DNA of 64,000 bases from Pteria penguin (taxonomy: Eukaryota > Mollusca > Bivalvia > Pterioida > Pteriidae): assembly GCA_035048485.1 (NCBI GenBank), contig CM068581.1:10305430-10369429 (forward strand), written 5' to 3'. The notes under the pieces were generated by a model. That model worked only from the letters and a program-made list of their open reading frames with translations, was not told the origin of the DNA and did no database searches. Shown here one piece after another: positions 11,583 through 23,286 of this stretch (positions are counted from its first letter, which is position 1; each line of letters opens with the position of its first letter). Both the position numbers and the translations under genes were made by a program.

Positions 11583-12134
11583 CCCCTCTTCAGTGTTAGT
11601 ATGTCTTCATTCTGTGTTTTTGACTTGCCTCACCTTGTATCCTCCAGTCTGCATTTTCTTAAAGTTTTTGGTTGTTTAACTCACACCATGTAATGAGCGG
11701 GAGCTTATGCTATCGCCCTCTCGCCGTCCGCGTCCACAATATCAAAAGTTGCATGTTTTTTACTATGAGCCCTAGTTTGTTTAAACTTGCATCAATGATG
11801 CATCTATATTGTGTTAAGGAGGAATCTAGTTTCTGTTTCTGGAAATGAGCCATATTTTCCCCTCTTCAGTGTTAGTATGTCTTCATTCTGTGTTTTTGAC
11901 TTGCCTCACCTTGTATCCTCCTGTCTGCATTTTCTTAAAGTTTTTGGTTGTTTAACTCACACCATGTAATGAGCGGGAGCTTATGCTATCGCCCTCTCGC
12001 CGTCCGCGTCCACAATATCAAAAGTTGCATGTTTTTTACTATGAGCCCTAGTTTGTTTAAACTTGCATCAATGATGCATCTATATTGTGTTAAGGAGGAA
12101 TCTAGTTTCTGTTTCTGGAAATGAGCCATATTTT
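11583..12134. repeat. 276-bp unit in exact tandem duplication
   Basis: The unit at 11583-11858 is repeated almost without change at 11859-12134 (marker CAGTGTTAGTATG at 11591 and 11867); one visible difference is CCAGTC versus CCTGTC. Two more diverged copies of its second half (TCAAACTTACA, GCATCTATAT, GGAATC) follow at about 12495-12600 and 12605-12735, beyond the SINE. The near identity of the first two copies indicates a recent duplication, or a possible assembly duplication. Confidence 0.9.
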
Positions 12135-12200
12135 CTGGTCTATTGAGCATGTTAAGTAGATTCTTATAGTAGTGTTCAAAAGTTTCATTTCTTTAATAAA

Positions 12201-12486
12201 GCCGGTGTGGCCTAGTGGATAAGGTGCTCGGCTCATGATCGAGAGGTCCCGGGTTCGACTCCCGCCCTGGCGCACTGGTTTTCGGTCTTTCGGATGAGAC
12301 AGTAAAAACCGAGGTCCCGCGTCACGGTAGGCATGGCACGTAAAAGATCCCTCATTGCTTCCGGTGGGTCCGTTGCAAAGGTCTAAATCTGTATGCAAAT
12401 GCATCAGGCAGATGCCGTCAAAATATACGTGAAATAATCATAGTGATGTAAAATAATATTCAATCAATCAATCAATCAATCAATCA
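12201..12486 (+). mobile_element. tRNA-headed SINE (V-SINE/RUDI-like)
   Basis: Non-autonomous retroposon with a Pol III head: A box TGGCCTAGTGG near 12208 and B box GGTTCGACTCC near 12252, then a body with TTTCGGATGAGACAG and GGCACG..AAGATCCCTC, a GCAGATGCCGTC segment, and an (ATCA)n tail at about 12460-12486. This copy reads GCTCATGATC where others in the window read GACTCCTGATC, so it belongs to a distinct subfamily. It is inserted in the tandem repeat region around it. Confidence 0.9.
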
Positions 12487-12860
12487 TTTCTTTAATATGA
12501 AGCCTAGGATGTTCAAACTTACACCAAATGTGCATCTATATCTGAAGAAAGGGAATCTTGTTTCAGATGCTGTGCCGGACCCATATTTTGCGGTTGATTG
12601 AGCTTGTTTAATAGAAACTGAGGCATAGGTTGTTCAAACTTACATCAGTCTCATGATGATCAGTGATGGATCTATATGTGTAAAGGAGGAATCTAGTTTC
12701 AGATGTTGTGTCTATCCTATATTTTCCGTTTGATGCCTTCTTAAATGAAACATGTAAATTCGGATTACTTACACACATATTTCTTACTTATTATAAAAAA
12801 GCCATCCAAAATCGGTTATTGGTGTACATTGGTCTTAATTGCATTGTTTTGTCATTTTCA

Positions 12861-14597
12861 GCTCACCTGAGCCAAAGGCTCAAGTGAGCTATAGCCATAG
12901 TGCGCCGTCCGTCGTTAACTTTTTCACATTTTCGACTTCTTCTCTTGAACAGCTTTGCAGATTTGGATCAAACGTTTTATATATGATGTACTCAAGGTCC
13001 CCTACTAAAATTGTGTTCGGGATCCAGATTCCCTCAGGGATGGATCCAGGGCGGGGCCAAAAGTGCCCAAAACGGTACCCCTCTTCAAAAATCTTCTCCT
13101 CCAGAACCAGTGCATAAATGGGGAAACTAATTGCATTTCAACAATCTACAATGATTGGTTATCAAAAACTGTGTTCGGGGTTGAGATCCGTCAAATAGAA
13201 ATTTACACTTTTTTGACGTGTTCCTGGACTTAGTAATTTTAAAAGCAGAAAAGTGTCATGTTCATCAGTGAATTGATATTGATGATTTCTTAATGATTAT
13301 TTTGATCATAATTATGGTAAGGAATATTATTGTGAAAGACTTTTGTCAATATCTCAATTTTTGGATTTTTATGAATTTTTTAAGACTTCCAAAACAAAAG
13401 GGGGGTTTGGTCATTTTTCACATTTTCAACTTTTTCTGCAAAACTGTTGTAAGGATTTTAATAAATCTTAATAGAAATAAATCACTTATGATTCCATTCA
13501 AATTCTGTTGTTTTCGTCCAGGTGTCTTGACAGGTGGCGCCACCATAGTCAAAAGTTTTAAGAAATTTTAATTTGAAAGAATTTTGTCAATATCTCAATT
13601 TCTGGATTTTCTATGAATTTTTAAGACTTCCAAATGAGGGTGTATAGGGACAATTCTTCACATTTTATCTTCTGCTGTTATACCACTGTCATTTGATAAC
13701 TTTTCATTTTACTGATCGTGATCACTTTTGATCAGTAAAATGAATAGTTATCAAATGACATTTGTCACGAGGAAAAGTTTACTTTTTATACAATATTAAT
13801 ATTCAAATTAATTGAAATCATAAGTTTATAATTTAAGTGTATCAATAATGTTAAAATTCCATTTTTTCTTAAATTATAAACTTATGATTTCAATTAATTT
13901 GAATATTAATATTGTATAAAAAGTAAACTTTTCCTCGTGACAAATGTCATTTGATAACTTTTCATTTTACTGATCAAAAGTGATCACATGACACCACGAA
14001 AGATTTTAATGAAACATGGTATACATGAAGTACTATAGTTGTTCTATCAATTTTGCACATTTCATCCAAAGTGGTCAACAGATATTGCCACCATGTCTAA
14101 AAACTAGGTCTCACAATGGTACATACACCACTTGGTAATTAAAATATGGAGAGTAGCGGTTCAAATCCAGTTGTGGTCAAAATCTTTTTTTCATTTCTTT
14201 ACACATCTAAATAATTTTTTAGATATTTCTCAACATTCAACATATGAAATTAGGCCATTTCAAGTTGGATCTGGACAACATTTGAAACAATTGTTGTTTA
14301 TGACCCAGACTTGAAATCAGTCAACAAAAGGCCCCACCTAAAAATATTACTAACTTGCCCTCAATCACAGCTTGCAGAGACAAAGCAAATGCTTAATATC
14401 AAAATCACCAGAATGGATGTGCAAAAAAAAACTGTTGTTGTTTTTCATTCTGGTCTGAAAAAAATTTTTTTTACACATTTTCAACATTTGTGTTGAGTTA
14501 GTCACAGTAATGCAAAAATAAATGAATTCTTCCTTCCTGCATGACTGATCATCTAGGTACTCAGGTGAGCGATATAGGTCCACTAGGGCCTCTTGTT
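12861..14597 (+). mobile_element. CTCACCTGAGC-ended bivalve-type repeat
   Basis: Begins with a hairpin, GCTCACCTGAGCC-AAA-GGCTCAAGTGAGC, and ends ACTCAGGTGAGCGATA...AGGGCCTCTTGTT. Only short unrelated ORFs lie inside, so it is non-autonomous. Repeated segments (CACATTTT...CAACTTTT, TCTCAATTT, TTAAGACTTCC near 13390 and 13625) show internal duplication. The end structure (short hairpin followed by CTTG) recalls Helitron/Helentron-type ends, but this is only a suggestion. A 268-bp palindrome is nested at 13719-13986. Confidence 0.65.
13719..13986. repeat. 117-bp-arm palindrome nested in a repeat
   Basis: Left arm 13719-13835 and right arm 13870-13986 are near-perfect complements with a 34-bp spacer; the ends are TGATCACTTTTGATC/GATCAAAAGTGATCA. 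A partial direct copy of the right-arm sequence (GTCATTTGATAAC) precedes the left arm at 13688. Non-coding foldback structure. Confidence 0.85.
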
Positions 14598-15109
14598 TTA
14601 TGTATATGATCTCTACAGTATTGTAGTTTGTATTTTGGGCATTGTTCTGTATGGTAATGCCTGATTTCTATTCTGCAATATATGTGCATTAATATCAATT
14701 AAAACAGATTATTTATTTTCTGTGGAAGACGAATTATTTATTTTCAAAAATTTTGGTGTCAGAATATTTATTTCCAAATTTTGCCTACAGCCCTTTCAGA
14801 ATTAGATGGTCATCCCCTTATGTTGGTTCAGATTATGGTCATTGAAATGGTACCACTTCAAAATGACTTCCAATTACAGAAGTCATAGGAAGTGAAAAAT
14901 TCTATGAGTATTCGGTTCTGCCGGCGAGTTAATGCTATGCATTTATGTTTCCTTGTTTTATATGCTATTAGAATTAAGTGCCAATCATATAAGTTATATA
15001 TTCTCACGGGACTAAGTTTGACAAAGATTTTAAAGCTATAATTATAGCATTAGGTTGTTTATAGTATCGGTGAGTAACATCTACTGAGTTATTAATCCTA
15101 TTCTGCAGA
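14598..15109. other. Nothing recognised
   Basis: AT-rich sequence between the repeat above and the 40-bp tandem array; no ORF or repeat seen. Confidence 0.4.
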
Positions 15110-15625
15110 TCGTGACAGTTTCATGGCGGTTGGGATAGGGCATTACAAATTGCGACAGATTCATGGCAGTTGGGACAGGTCATTACAGATCGTGACAGTT
15201 TCATGGCGGTTGGGATAGGTTATTACAGATCGTGACAGATTCATGGCGGTTGGGTTAGGTCATTACAGATCGTGACAGATTCATGGCGGTTGGGTTAGGT
15301 CTTTACAGATCGTGACTGATTCATGGCGGTTGGGTTAGGTCATAACAGATCGTGACTGATTCATGGCGGTTGGGTTAGGTCATTACAGATCGTGACAGAT
15401 TCATGGCGGTTGGGATAGGACATTACAGATTGCTACAGATTCATGGCGGTTGGGTTAGGTCATTACAGATCGTGACTGATTCATGGCGGTTGGGATAGGA
15501 CATTACAGATTGCGACAAATTTATGGCTGTTGGGATTAGGCATTACAAATTGCGACAGAGTCATGACGTTTGGGTTGGGTCATTATAGAACATCACGATT
15601 CATGGCGGTTGAGACAGCTAGAAAC
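15110..15625. repeat. 40-bp tandem repeat, about 13 units
   Basis: Unit GATCGTGACAG-ATTCATGGCGGTTGGG-TTAGGTCATTACA, about 13 copies, degraded at the right end. Units are contiguous with no spacers, so this is a minisatellite and not a CRISPR array. Confidence 0.95.
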
Positions 15626-15639
15626 AGGAACTCTTTTAT

Positions 15640-16430
15640 CGCTGCAAGATGAATACTGAATCTAAATTGAAAAGGAGGCACGTATTCAATCAAAAGCAAT
15701 ATGATTGAGTCCTTAAAATTTAAATCCAGAAGAGATCGATGAAAAGAATTGTCTCCATGACCGAATTTACCAAACACTTTTAAAGTCGTTGTGTGGTGAA
15801 ACAGATTTAAATGAATCTGAGAATTTAAATCGTGTGTACGATAATGAGGACGATACTGTTTTTTTAAGAACTCAATGTTGAAACTTTTTATGATGAGATT
15901 GAAAAAGCCAATAAAGGTCTGAAACGAAATAAAAGTCACAGTAGAGATGGAATGTTCAATGAGTACTTCATAGGATATGATCATTTGTTAATGCCATTCT
16001 TACATAAGATTTTAATGCAATACTGAGTGGAGGTTGTTTTCCATCCATTTTGTGTAACGATCCTATTGTACTAGTGCATAACGATCCTATTGTACTAGTG
16101 CACAAAAAGAGGTATTTCGGAACCTAAAATTATAGAGGAATTAGTCTTGTAAGTTGCATATGTAAACTGTTTACCTCCCTTTTAAATTCTAGATTACTTT
16201 CCTGGTCAGATACGTACACTGTTATCACTGATGTACAGTTTGGCTTTCGCCCTATACATAGTACAGTTGAAGCCATTTTTGCATTGCACACCATTGTCGG
16301 AAAATTTCTCAGAAATATATCTTGAGTGTATTCTTGTTTTGATGATTATAAGCAAGCTTTTGACTCAGATGATGGAAATAAACTTTGGTGCAAAATTCCT
16401 GAACTTGGTATCGTAGGGAAATTTCCCTGA
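15640..16430 (+). pseudogene. LINE reverse transcriptase fragment, broken
   Basis: Plus-strand remnant of a non-LTR retrotransposon ORF2. In shifting frames one reads a linker (FYDEIEKANKGLKRNKS near 15880), then NYRGISLVSCICKLFTSLL (about 16130), VQFGFRPIHSTVEA (about 16230) and a degraded palm (YKQAFDSDDGNKLW near 16350). A 22-bp segment, AACGATCCTATTGTACTAGTG, is directly duplicated at 16056-16100. Several stops and shifts are present, and the 3' half of the RT is missing. It shares the RG-I-L-V-C-K-F and FGFR pattern with the minus-strand LINE at 31346-33345 but is not the same copy. Confidence 0.75.
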
Positions 16431-16628
16431 TGATTAAGAAGTAGTAAGGATTAGAACGCTGAGTTGTTTCGCTTCTTGACAAACTTTACTTCTCGTCTGT
16501 AATTAACCTCGGTTCACGTATATTCAGTCAGTAGTACAAATACCATAGGGAACCGAGGATGGTCTGTAACAAATGAGGAAATCTCATCGAAACTTGACAA
16601 CAATCAACTGATCATGGACCTCTACTTG

Positions 16629-16629
16629 T

Positions 16630-16682
<53 letters not shown>
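16629..16682. repeat. (GT)n microsatellite
   Basis: GT dinucleotide run with a few CG interruptions. Confidence 0.95.
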
Positions 16683-16683
<1 letters not shown>

Positions 16684-18106
16684 TTAGATTTCTCTAGGGG
16701 TAGATGGGGCAAACTAGGTCAAGGACGGAACCCTCCTTTGAGAATCTTCGTCGTCAGATCGGCTAAAATATTATTCGCCCATTAGGGTAATCTATATGAA
16801 TGTGTTAATAAAGTTTGTGTTTTCCCTTAAATCTAAAATTTAGAATTGACAATTTTGACGTTTTTTCGGATTCTTTTCATGAGACTTTTTTATTCTTTCA
16901 TTTAAGATAGCTTATATTGCATCTGTTTTGTGCTTTTAAGTTGATTTAAAGCAAATAAATATTGAACTGCAAAAATCGATATTTACATTTTGATTTTTAT
17001 AATGTCTCCTTGGAGGAGAAGAAGCCCAAATGGGCATACATTGCTTACATGAGCACCTTGAACACTTGAAAATTTGGAAAATCTCAAAAGTTATGTTTTA
17101 CAAGAATACGTTCACATCAGAATCTATACCCAAAACATTTTTATTCTATGCAGCCTTTTTGATAGTTTCTCTTCACCAAGGGGACACCCTGTAAGATCTA
17201 CTTTGCCCTGCCCTGGATCTACCCCTGATCCCATCTAGCAATCCACCCAAAGCATAACAGCACTTAAATTGAATAAAAGCATCAAATGCGTCAATGCCAA
17301 TAACAACGTTTCTTGAGACACCAATCTACACCACTCTGGTGCGTTTATGATCTGAAATTGGTTGCACGTGGCTCGGTTTCGAGGTGGGGATATCACATCC
17401 TCGACACCTGCAGACGTCCATGTAGGTGCATATGTAATATATGTAGTAAATTTAGATTGTACGGCGGCTTCGGTCTAAATTTACTACATATATTACTGAT
17501 GGGTTAAGTTTCTCAGTCTAGACAAACGATATGATGAAGAAGTCTGTCAAGGGGGGTCACCCTGTAGAACATGTTTCCCCCTGTCCTGGATCCACACCTG
17601 GACAGTTTTGGTCGAAAAGTAGTATACTTGTAGGGAACTTTGAGTACTTCATCACTGCCAATTATAAAAGAGTATATATATCAAGCTATTGTAAAATTTG
17701 ACGATATCTGACAGAAATAAATTTCCCTCCCAGTGTAGTTGTATTTTTGCTAGATCTGCTCAACAGTATATCCATATCACGCTCATATCATATCATGCTC
17801 AAAGTGCTCAGGTGAGCTATTGCAACAAGGTCTTCTCCGTCCACTTTTGCTTCTTTTGATATATGTATGATATTGTCTGGGAAGTTTAATGGATTTGGAT
17901 TATGTGTCACCTAAATATATATTATTCACTGACATGACATAATGTCACCAAGATCCTGGTGATTCTTATTTTGAGGAAAATGACCCTTATTTACTTGTAA
18001 TAAACAAATTACAAAGCGATATACTTTTCATGATGCCTTTCTGATGTACTTTATTTTACATTGTTTGCAATGAAAATTTTACTTTTCACCGGATAAGAAA
18101 GCAATT
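16683..18106. other. Non-coding stretch with a small palindrome
   Basis: No gene found. A perfect 22-bp inverted repeat at 17435-17456 and 17474-17495 (TAATATATGTAG...) flanks a 17-base GC-rich loop. Two related segments reading CACCCTGTA...CCTGGATC(T/C)A occur near 17187 and 17560. AGTGCTCAGGTGAGCTATTG at about 17805 matches the ends of the CTCACCTGAGC repeat family, so part of this stretch may be a decayed copy of it. Confidence 0.5.
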
Positions 18107-18107
18107 A

Positions 18108-18150
<43 letters not shown>

Positions 18151-18152
18151 AT
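18107..18152. repeat. (AAAT)n microsatellite
   Basis: About 11 units of AAAT. Confidence 0.95.
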
Positions 18153-18305
18153 GAGAGTCTACGACTTGCAATATTCATTTGATAATGGTACGTGTGAATA
18201 AGACTAAAGTTAATATACATATAACCATTTGGGTATTGACAGTTCTGGCTTTGGAGATCTATCTTACTTTGTGAAATGCTTCGTTAATAAAATATTTACG
18301 AAAAC

Positions 18306-18617
18306 CATACACGTCCTTACAGCATGCACGTCCTTACAGCATGCACGTCCTTACAGCATACACGTCCTTACAGCATGCACGTCCTTACAGCATACACGTC
18401 CTTACAGCATGCACGTCCTTACAGCATACACGTCCTTACAGCATGCACGTCCTTACAGCATGCACGTCCTTACAGCATACACGTCCTTACAGCATACACG
18501 TCCTTACAGCATACACGTCCTTACAGCATGCACGTCCTTACAGCATACACGTCCTTACAGCATGCACGTCCTTACAGCATGCACGTCCTTACAGCATGCA
18601 CGTCCTTACAGCATGCA
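18306..18617. repeat. 17-bp minisatellite, about 18 units
   Basis: Unit GCATGCACGTCCTTACA, varying only at one base (GCATGCAC/GCATACAC). Because 17 is not a multiple of three and the unit has no stop in any of its phases, all three plus frames stay open and give artefactual proteins of HVLTACTSLQHARPYSM type. Not a gene. Confidence 0.95.
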
Positions 18618-18960
18618 TATTAAGTCGAAATGATTTTTTAACACATAGTCAATCATGTCCCTGCTATAATGATGTGTTCTGGGGTTTTTTTCTTTTGATA
18701 GACTGAGATATATGAAAATAAATTTTCATTCACTTTATTTATCACAGTAAACAGCATGAGTAAACATAAATAAATATCATTGAAGCACATGATTTATACA
18801 TGTATACACAACACCGTGACAATCTTTTGGTTTATAAAGCTTTTTTGTACCAGGTATGACACTAGTTAAATGCATCAAGAACATGGTATTTTACAATAAT
18901 ATTAACAGACCAGACAAACCAAATGAAATGTATCTATTGACCTAACAGAAGAAATACTTA

Positions 18961-19119
18961 CGGAAGCCCTTTTAGGACCTATCAAAAACTATTTTTGAAT
19001 TTGATATAACGAATTCTTGAATTTGTTAAAACGGATTACATTTAATCCGTATCAACAAATTCAAGAATTCGTTGTATCAAATTCAAAAATATTTTTGATA
19101 GGTCCTAAATGGGCTTCCG
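18961..19119. mobile_element. 159-bp foldback MITE with TA target site
   Basis: Ends CGGAAGCCC...GGGCTTCCG, with TA at 18959-18960 and 19120-19121. The arms of about 75 bp are nearly complementary (AGGACCTATCAAAAA, GAATTCTTGAATTTG), leaving a short centre. Non-coding; probably mobilised by a Tc1/mariner-type enzyme. Confidence 0.85.
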
Positions 19120-21179
19120 TAGATACTGAAATCAATAACATCAATAGATAGCATACTTCATGGATAGTGTTCTTGGTTTTGTTCTGAAATAACCAAGGCG
19201 CCAATGTTATGGTGCCATGGATATAGACAATGTTCTGTAGCGTTCAGTTGCTAAGCTATTGGTCAAACCAAGATTTTAGTCGACAGATATTTATCAGCAT
19301 AAGAGCCTTCCACGTAAACTGTTGACTGGGGGTATTTACGATACACGCAGAGCTATAGCTACCAAGAGTAAAAGAACTTAATCCTTCCTGCCGAGGAAAG
19401 TTGCTAAGTTTACAACATGAATAGGTATGATGGATATTGGATAAAGTTGACAAGGAGAAAGCCGTACACCTGTAGATACATTATGAGGATGGAAGTCTAA
19501 GGTAGTAGTTTAAGTAGCTATCCAAAAGATTGTCAATTTGGCAAAATGGTTAACGAGTGGAAGATATTTTTACTGTATTTTCCAATGGTATGTCGTAACA
19601 TTCTTACCAACAGATGAAAATTTCCACTGGGGATTTGTTTTCAGAATATAAAGTTTATGGGGTTTCTTTTCATTAATAATTTCCTTTCTTCAGTCATTAT
19701 ACAGCACACTTAATATTATATCTGCTCTTTGTGTGTTCTACCACAACCTGTGTATGTAATAATGTCTGCATATAAGTATGAATCATAATCATTAATATCC
19801 TTTATCATGGAGAAATGTACTTTCTACAGTTTATGACATGTGGTTGTATTTGCCGATCGATGGTATGTCTACAGTTTATCACATACGGTTGTATTTGCCG
19901 ATGGTATGTCTACAGCTAGGACATGTATGGACGACGTCCTTACTCGCATTTAAGCAGAACGGAATCAAGCAGCAGCCCATCCATAACCTATGGATACAAA
20001 ACCATCATATTAAGTAGATGTACACATACATGTACAAAACCAATGTACAATAAACAATCAGTAGATATTTAAAACTAAAATCTATCGTAAATTTAGCCTT
20101 TACAGTTTAAACTATTTTGTTAACTCATTATCAGATTTCTTAATATTTATCATACTTTGTTTCTTTATAACAAAATGAAAAATGAAAAATAAAAAAATAG
20201 AAGAACTTTTAAATCGCTGTTTATCAAAATGTGATACGAGACATACATCAGTTCTGTTGCAAATATATAAATAATACGGCTTCTGATTGGTTATTGAGGG
20301 TAAACTTGAATCTTGTAAATATTTGATTGCACACCGCAAATTTCAGATTTGTATTAATGTGTGATACAGATGCCGGTCATTGGGCATATTTCAAGCTTTG
20401 GTGGACCCAGCACAGTGTGGTTATTGTTGGGCCCGTAGAAATCGGGAATGGGGAAGACCAAAGGGGTGAGGGCGCTCCCACGTTTTGACAGATCATGGAA
20501 TAATTTTCGAAACGAAACGAAATTCAAAGTTTGCCTTCCCTGTTTCATATTGCCATATTTGAAGATGATTCCATTACAGTCTCTGAGTGGTACGATGAAT
20601 TTTTAACCAAATTAGAAAGTATTCACGAAGATACTATTTGGCACAACAGACAACACAGATATCAAAAGACTGGAAGAGAGCAACAAGTAGGTAGCCACTG
20701 TTGTAGAAATAAAAGAAATTGTTTAAAATCAAACATACTATTTTGTCATTCATGTAAGATGTTCTCAAACAAAGAGGGTGGGTGATAGTTTCTTGATGCA
20801 GGTGCATAATATGTGCCGGAGTAAATCGGTTGGTGTACCGATTCTAAAAAAGGCAGTGTAGATACAGTTCGCACTCAAATAGGAATAACGTGCTTGTCTT
20901 TCCAAATTTATGTCAGATAATCGGTGATTTACAGGTAATCGGTGATTTACAGGTTGCAAATTGATTTTTTGGATGCTGCATTTGTGAAAACACAATCTTA
21001 TTTAAATACATAGTAATGATAAACTTAAACTTAAACCGAAAAAATGGAATATTAATTTACAAACTAAGTATGTTACCCACAGAGGCCAATGCATGAGATT
21101 TAAACCTGGTGTAAAATATCGGCACATGCCAATATTTCGACGTAAACTGATTGATAAATCAAACATTAATAACACTTGC
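19120..21179. other. Intron-like stretch without recognised genes
   Basis: Lies downstream (minus strand) of the LITAF exon at 21180-21342 and may be intron. A direct duplication of about 44 bp (TCTACAGTTTAT.ACAT..GGTTGTATTTGCCGAT) occurs at 19826-19915. Short ORFs here match nothing I know. I looked on the minus strand for a third LITAF exon (HxCPxC motif) and did not find one. Confidence 0.45.
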
Positions 21180-21342
21180 CCAATAAAGGCTAAAATAAGA
21201 CAGACGACCCAGGTAACCGTCCCTACTTCGTAGGTTGTACTCGTTGTCACTTCAGCATTACATGCAGGGCACGTGCATCTCACAGGGAATTCTCTGAACA
21301 CAGGCACCTGTGACACGACCATTGGTTGGTTCACGAAGATGT
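21180..21342 (-). CDS. LITAF-domain exon (first half of the domain)
   Basis: Acceptor TGTTTTCAG ends at 21343, and the exon opens in phase 1 with (D/H)IFVNQPMVVSQVPVFREFP. It then reads RCTCPACNAEVTTSTTYEVG, TVTWVVCLILAFIG: the CPxC half of the zinc site followed by the start of the hydrophobic in-plane membrane segment of the LITAF/SIMPLE domain, a monotopic endosome/lysosome membrane protein family. The second zinc half (HxCPxC) is absent and must lie in a later exon. Two donors are possible: GG|GCAAGT (a GC-AG type) ending the exon at 21180, or CAA|GTGTTA ending it at 21176. The first fits consensus better and stops the domain at LAFIG. It pairs by phase with the first exon at 36851-36920, across a ~15.5 kb intron, or with another first exon. 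Confidence 0.75.
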
Positions 21343-21455
21343 CTGAAAACACACATCATGTATAAACTTACTAGGTCAAAATTTTAAGAAATACGCAGAT
21401 GCGACTTTTTCGAGTCGGGGACTGAGTTAAATTCAAATGATAAACAAATGACTTA

Positions 21456-21609
21456 AGGATTAACTTTGACAATTTCGCAATTTATTTAGTTATAATATGG
21501 TTTGGGGCGGTGCACACTTTATAATCCGCGAAGCGGATTATAAAAAAGTGTGTACCCCCTCAAACCATATTATATCTCAATAAATTGCAAAACTGTTAAC
21601 GTTAATCCT
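21456..21609. mobile_element. 154-bp foldback MITE
   Basis: Ends AGGATTAAC...GTTAATCCT with TA at 21454-21455 and 21610-21611. The arms include AATATGGTTTG/CAAACCATATT and a central perfect hairpin, ATAATCCGC-GAA-GCGGATTAT. Non-coding. Confidence 0.8.
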
Positions 21610-21970
21610 TATAATCTAATTAAAGACTATAATAATTTGAATTATCAACATTAGATTCTTTTTTAAACTGCAAATGAAAATGTAACAACAAGAGCGGAGG
21701 AAAATATCTGCATAGCTTGTTGCTCAATTTATGAAGCTATAATATGCTTTCATTGGCCAAACAAATTTCTTGTTTCATAAAAAATTAAATTATTATACAA
21801 TAAAATGCCGTCATAGTGAAGTATATTGTCCCAGACTGATATTCCGTCCGGATACGTTTCAGAGTATTGCGTCTGTTGTGTTGGTAAGGATACATTGAAC
21901 AGTACAACAAGCACATGTCGCTATTGAATATGGCATTGATAAAAAAAGTAGATTTAAGTGTATAACTCAG
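21610..21970. other. Nothing recognised
   Basis: AT-rich stretch between the MITE and the 59-bp repeat array. Confidence 0.4.
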
Positions 21971-22956
21971 ACGTCGTCAATGTGGAGGATAGGATGGGTT
22001 CTATGGTAGATTTCAGCACACCAACTGTGTTACTGAATACTATTTTACGTCTCTCTACGAATATGGTGACGACATCTGCCTGATGCATTTGCATAGAAAT
22101 TAAGACCTTTGCAACGGACCTACCCGAAACAGTGAGGGAACTTTTACGTGTCACGCCTACCGTGACACGGGACCTCGGTTTTTACTGTCTCATCCAAAAG
22201 ACAGAACACCGATGCGCCTAGGGCGGTAGTCGAACCCGAGACTTCTCGGTCACGAGCAGAGCACCTTATCCACTGAGACACACCGGCTTTCAGCGTATGG
22301 GCCGTCACTATGGAGGATGGGATGGGTTCCATAGTAAATGTCAGCGCACCAAGCAGGGGCCATCGCTATGGAGGATGGGATGGGTTCCATAGTAAATTTC
22401 AGCGCACCAAGCAGGGGCCGTCAGTATGGAGGATAGAATGGGTTTCATAGTAGATATCAGTGCAACAAGCAGAGGTCATCATATTGGAGGATGGGATAGA
22501 TTCCATAGTAAATTAAGCGCACCAAGCAGGGGTCATCACTATGGAGGATGGGTTGGGTTCCATCGTAAATGTCAGCGCACCAAGCAGGGTAGCAGATATC
22601 AGTGCAACAAGCAGAGGTCATCATATTGGAGGATGGGATGGGTTCCATCGTAAATTTCAGCGCACCAAGCAGGGGCCGTCACTAAGGAGGATGGAATGGG
22701 TTCCATAGTAGATTACAGCGCACTAAGCAGACGCCGTCACTATGGAGGATGGGATAGGTTCCACAGTAGGTTTCACCGTACGAAACAGGAATCGTCAAAA
22801 TATAGATTCGGATGTGTTCCAAGTGTAGATTTTAGCCCACCAAGCAGGGGCCATCACTGTGGTGGATGGGATTGGTCCCATGGAAGATTTCAGGGCACCA
22901 AGCAGGCGCCGTCACTGAGGCGGATGGGATGGGTTCCATTGTAGATTTAGACCGGC
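21971..22956. repeat. ~59-bp minisatellite, interrupted by a SINE
   Basis: About 12 units with the words TATGGAGGATGGGATGGG, TTCCATAGTAAAT, TTCAGCGCACCAAGCAGG. The first unit (21971-22030) is separated from the rest by a minus-strand SINE at 22041-22287. A two-unit block with AGTGCAACAAGCAGAGGTCAT is duplicated (about 22457-22490 and 22598-22630). ORFs across it are repeat artefacts. Confidence 0.9.
22041..22287 (-). mobile_element. SINE inside the 59-bp minisatellite
   Basis: Minus-strand copy of the tRNA-headed SINE. The head at 22287 reads GCCGGTGTGTCTCAGTGGA; the body retains GAGACAGTAAAAACCGAGG and the GCAGATGTCGTC segment. The (ATCA)n tail is gone. Closest in its head to the subfamily at 12201. 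Confidence 0.85.
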
Positions 22957-23286
22957 GTAGCTCAATCAATAGCGTGCCTGGCTCAGAGCAGAAAGGTCAC
23001 GATTTTTATGGCGGGGAAGGGGCGCGGTGCAGGAAGACTTTTGTGAGCCGGAAAATTTAATTTTTTTCCTATTTTCAGAGCAGGAAATCTTTTACACCAA
23101 TATTCAGAGCCGGGTTATTTTTTTTTACTCCAATTATCCATGAAAATTACCGTTCGGGGATTGGGGAGTAGAAGTACGAAAAAGAAATTTCGGCCGCCCT
23201 TTGGGCCGCATCGAAATAATATGTATGAAGTATAATGCTCAACTTTTGAGTACACTTCATATTGGAAGAAGAAGAAGAGGATATCA
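22957..23286. other. Nothing recognised
   Basis: GGGGAAGGGG, TTTTTTTCC and other simple motifs; no gene. An AGAAGAAGAAGAGG tract lies at about 23265-23280. Confidence 0.4.

Noticed and set aside
12201..12275. True tRNA gene
   Set aside because: A and B boxes belong to a SINE head; the body and tail follow directly, and the fold is poor. The same applies to the other SINE heads.
15110..15625. CRISPR-like direct repeats
   Set aside because: 40-bp units abut each other with no spacers.
15583..15984. 133-codon minus-strand ORF
   Set aside because: Antisense shadow of the plus-strand LINE fragment and tandem repeat.
18229..18706. Repeat-protein genes of 99-134 codons
   Set aside because: All arise from the 17-bp minisatellite in three frames.
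20354..20785. Third LITAF exon or other host exon
   Set aside because: A CPMT-type word is present, but no HxCPxC and no convincing splice sites.
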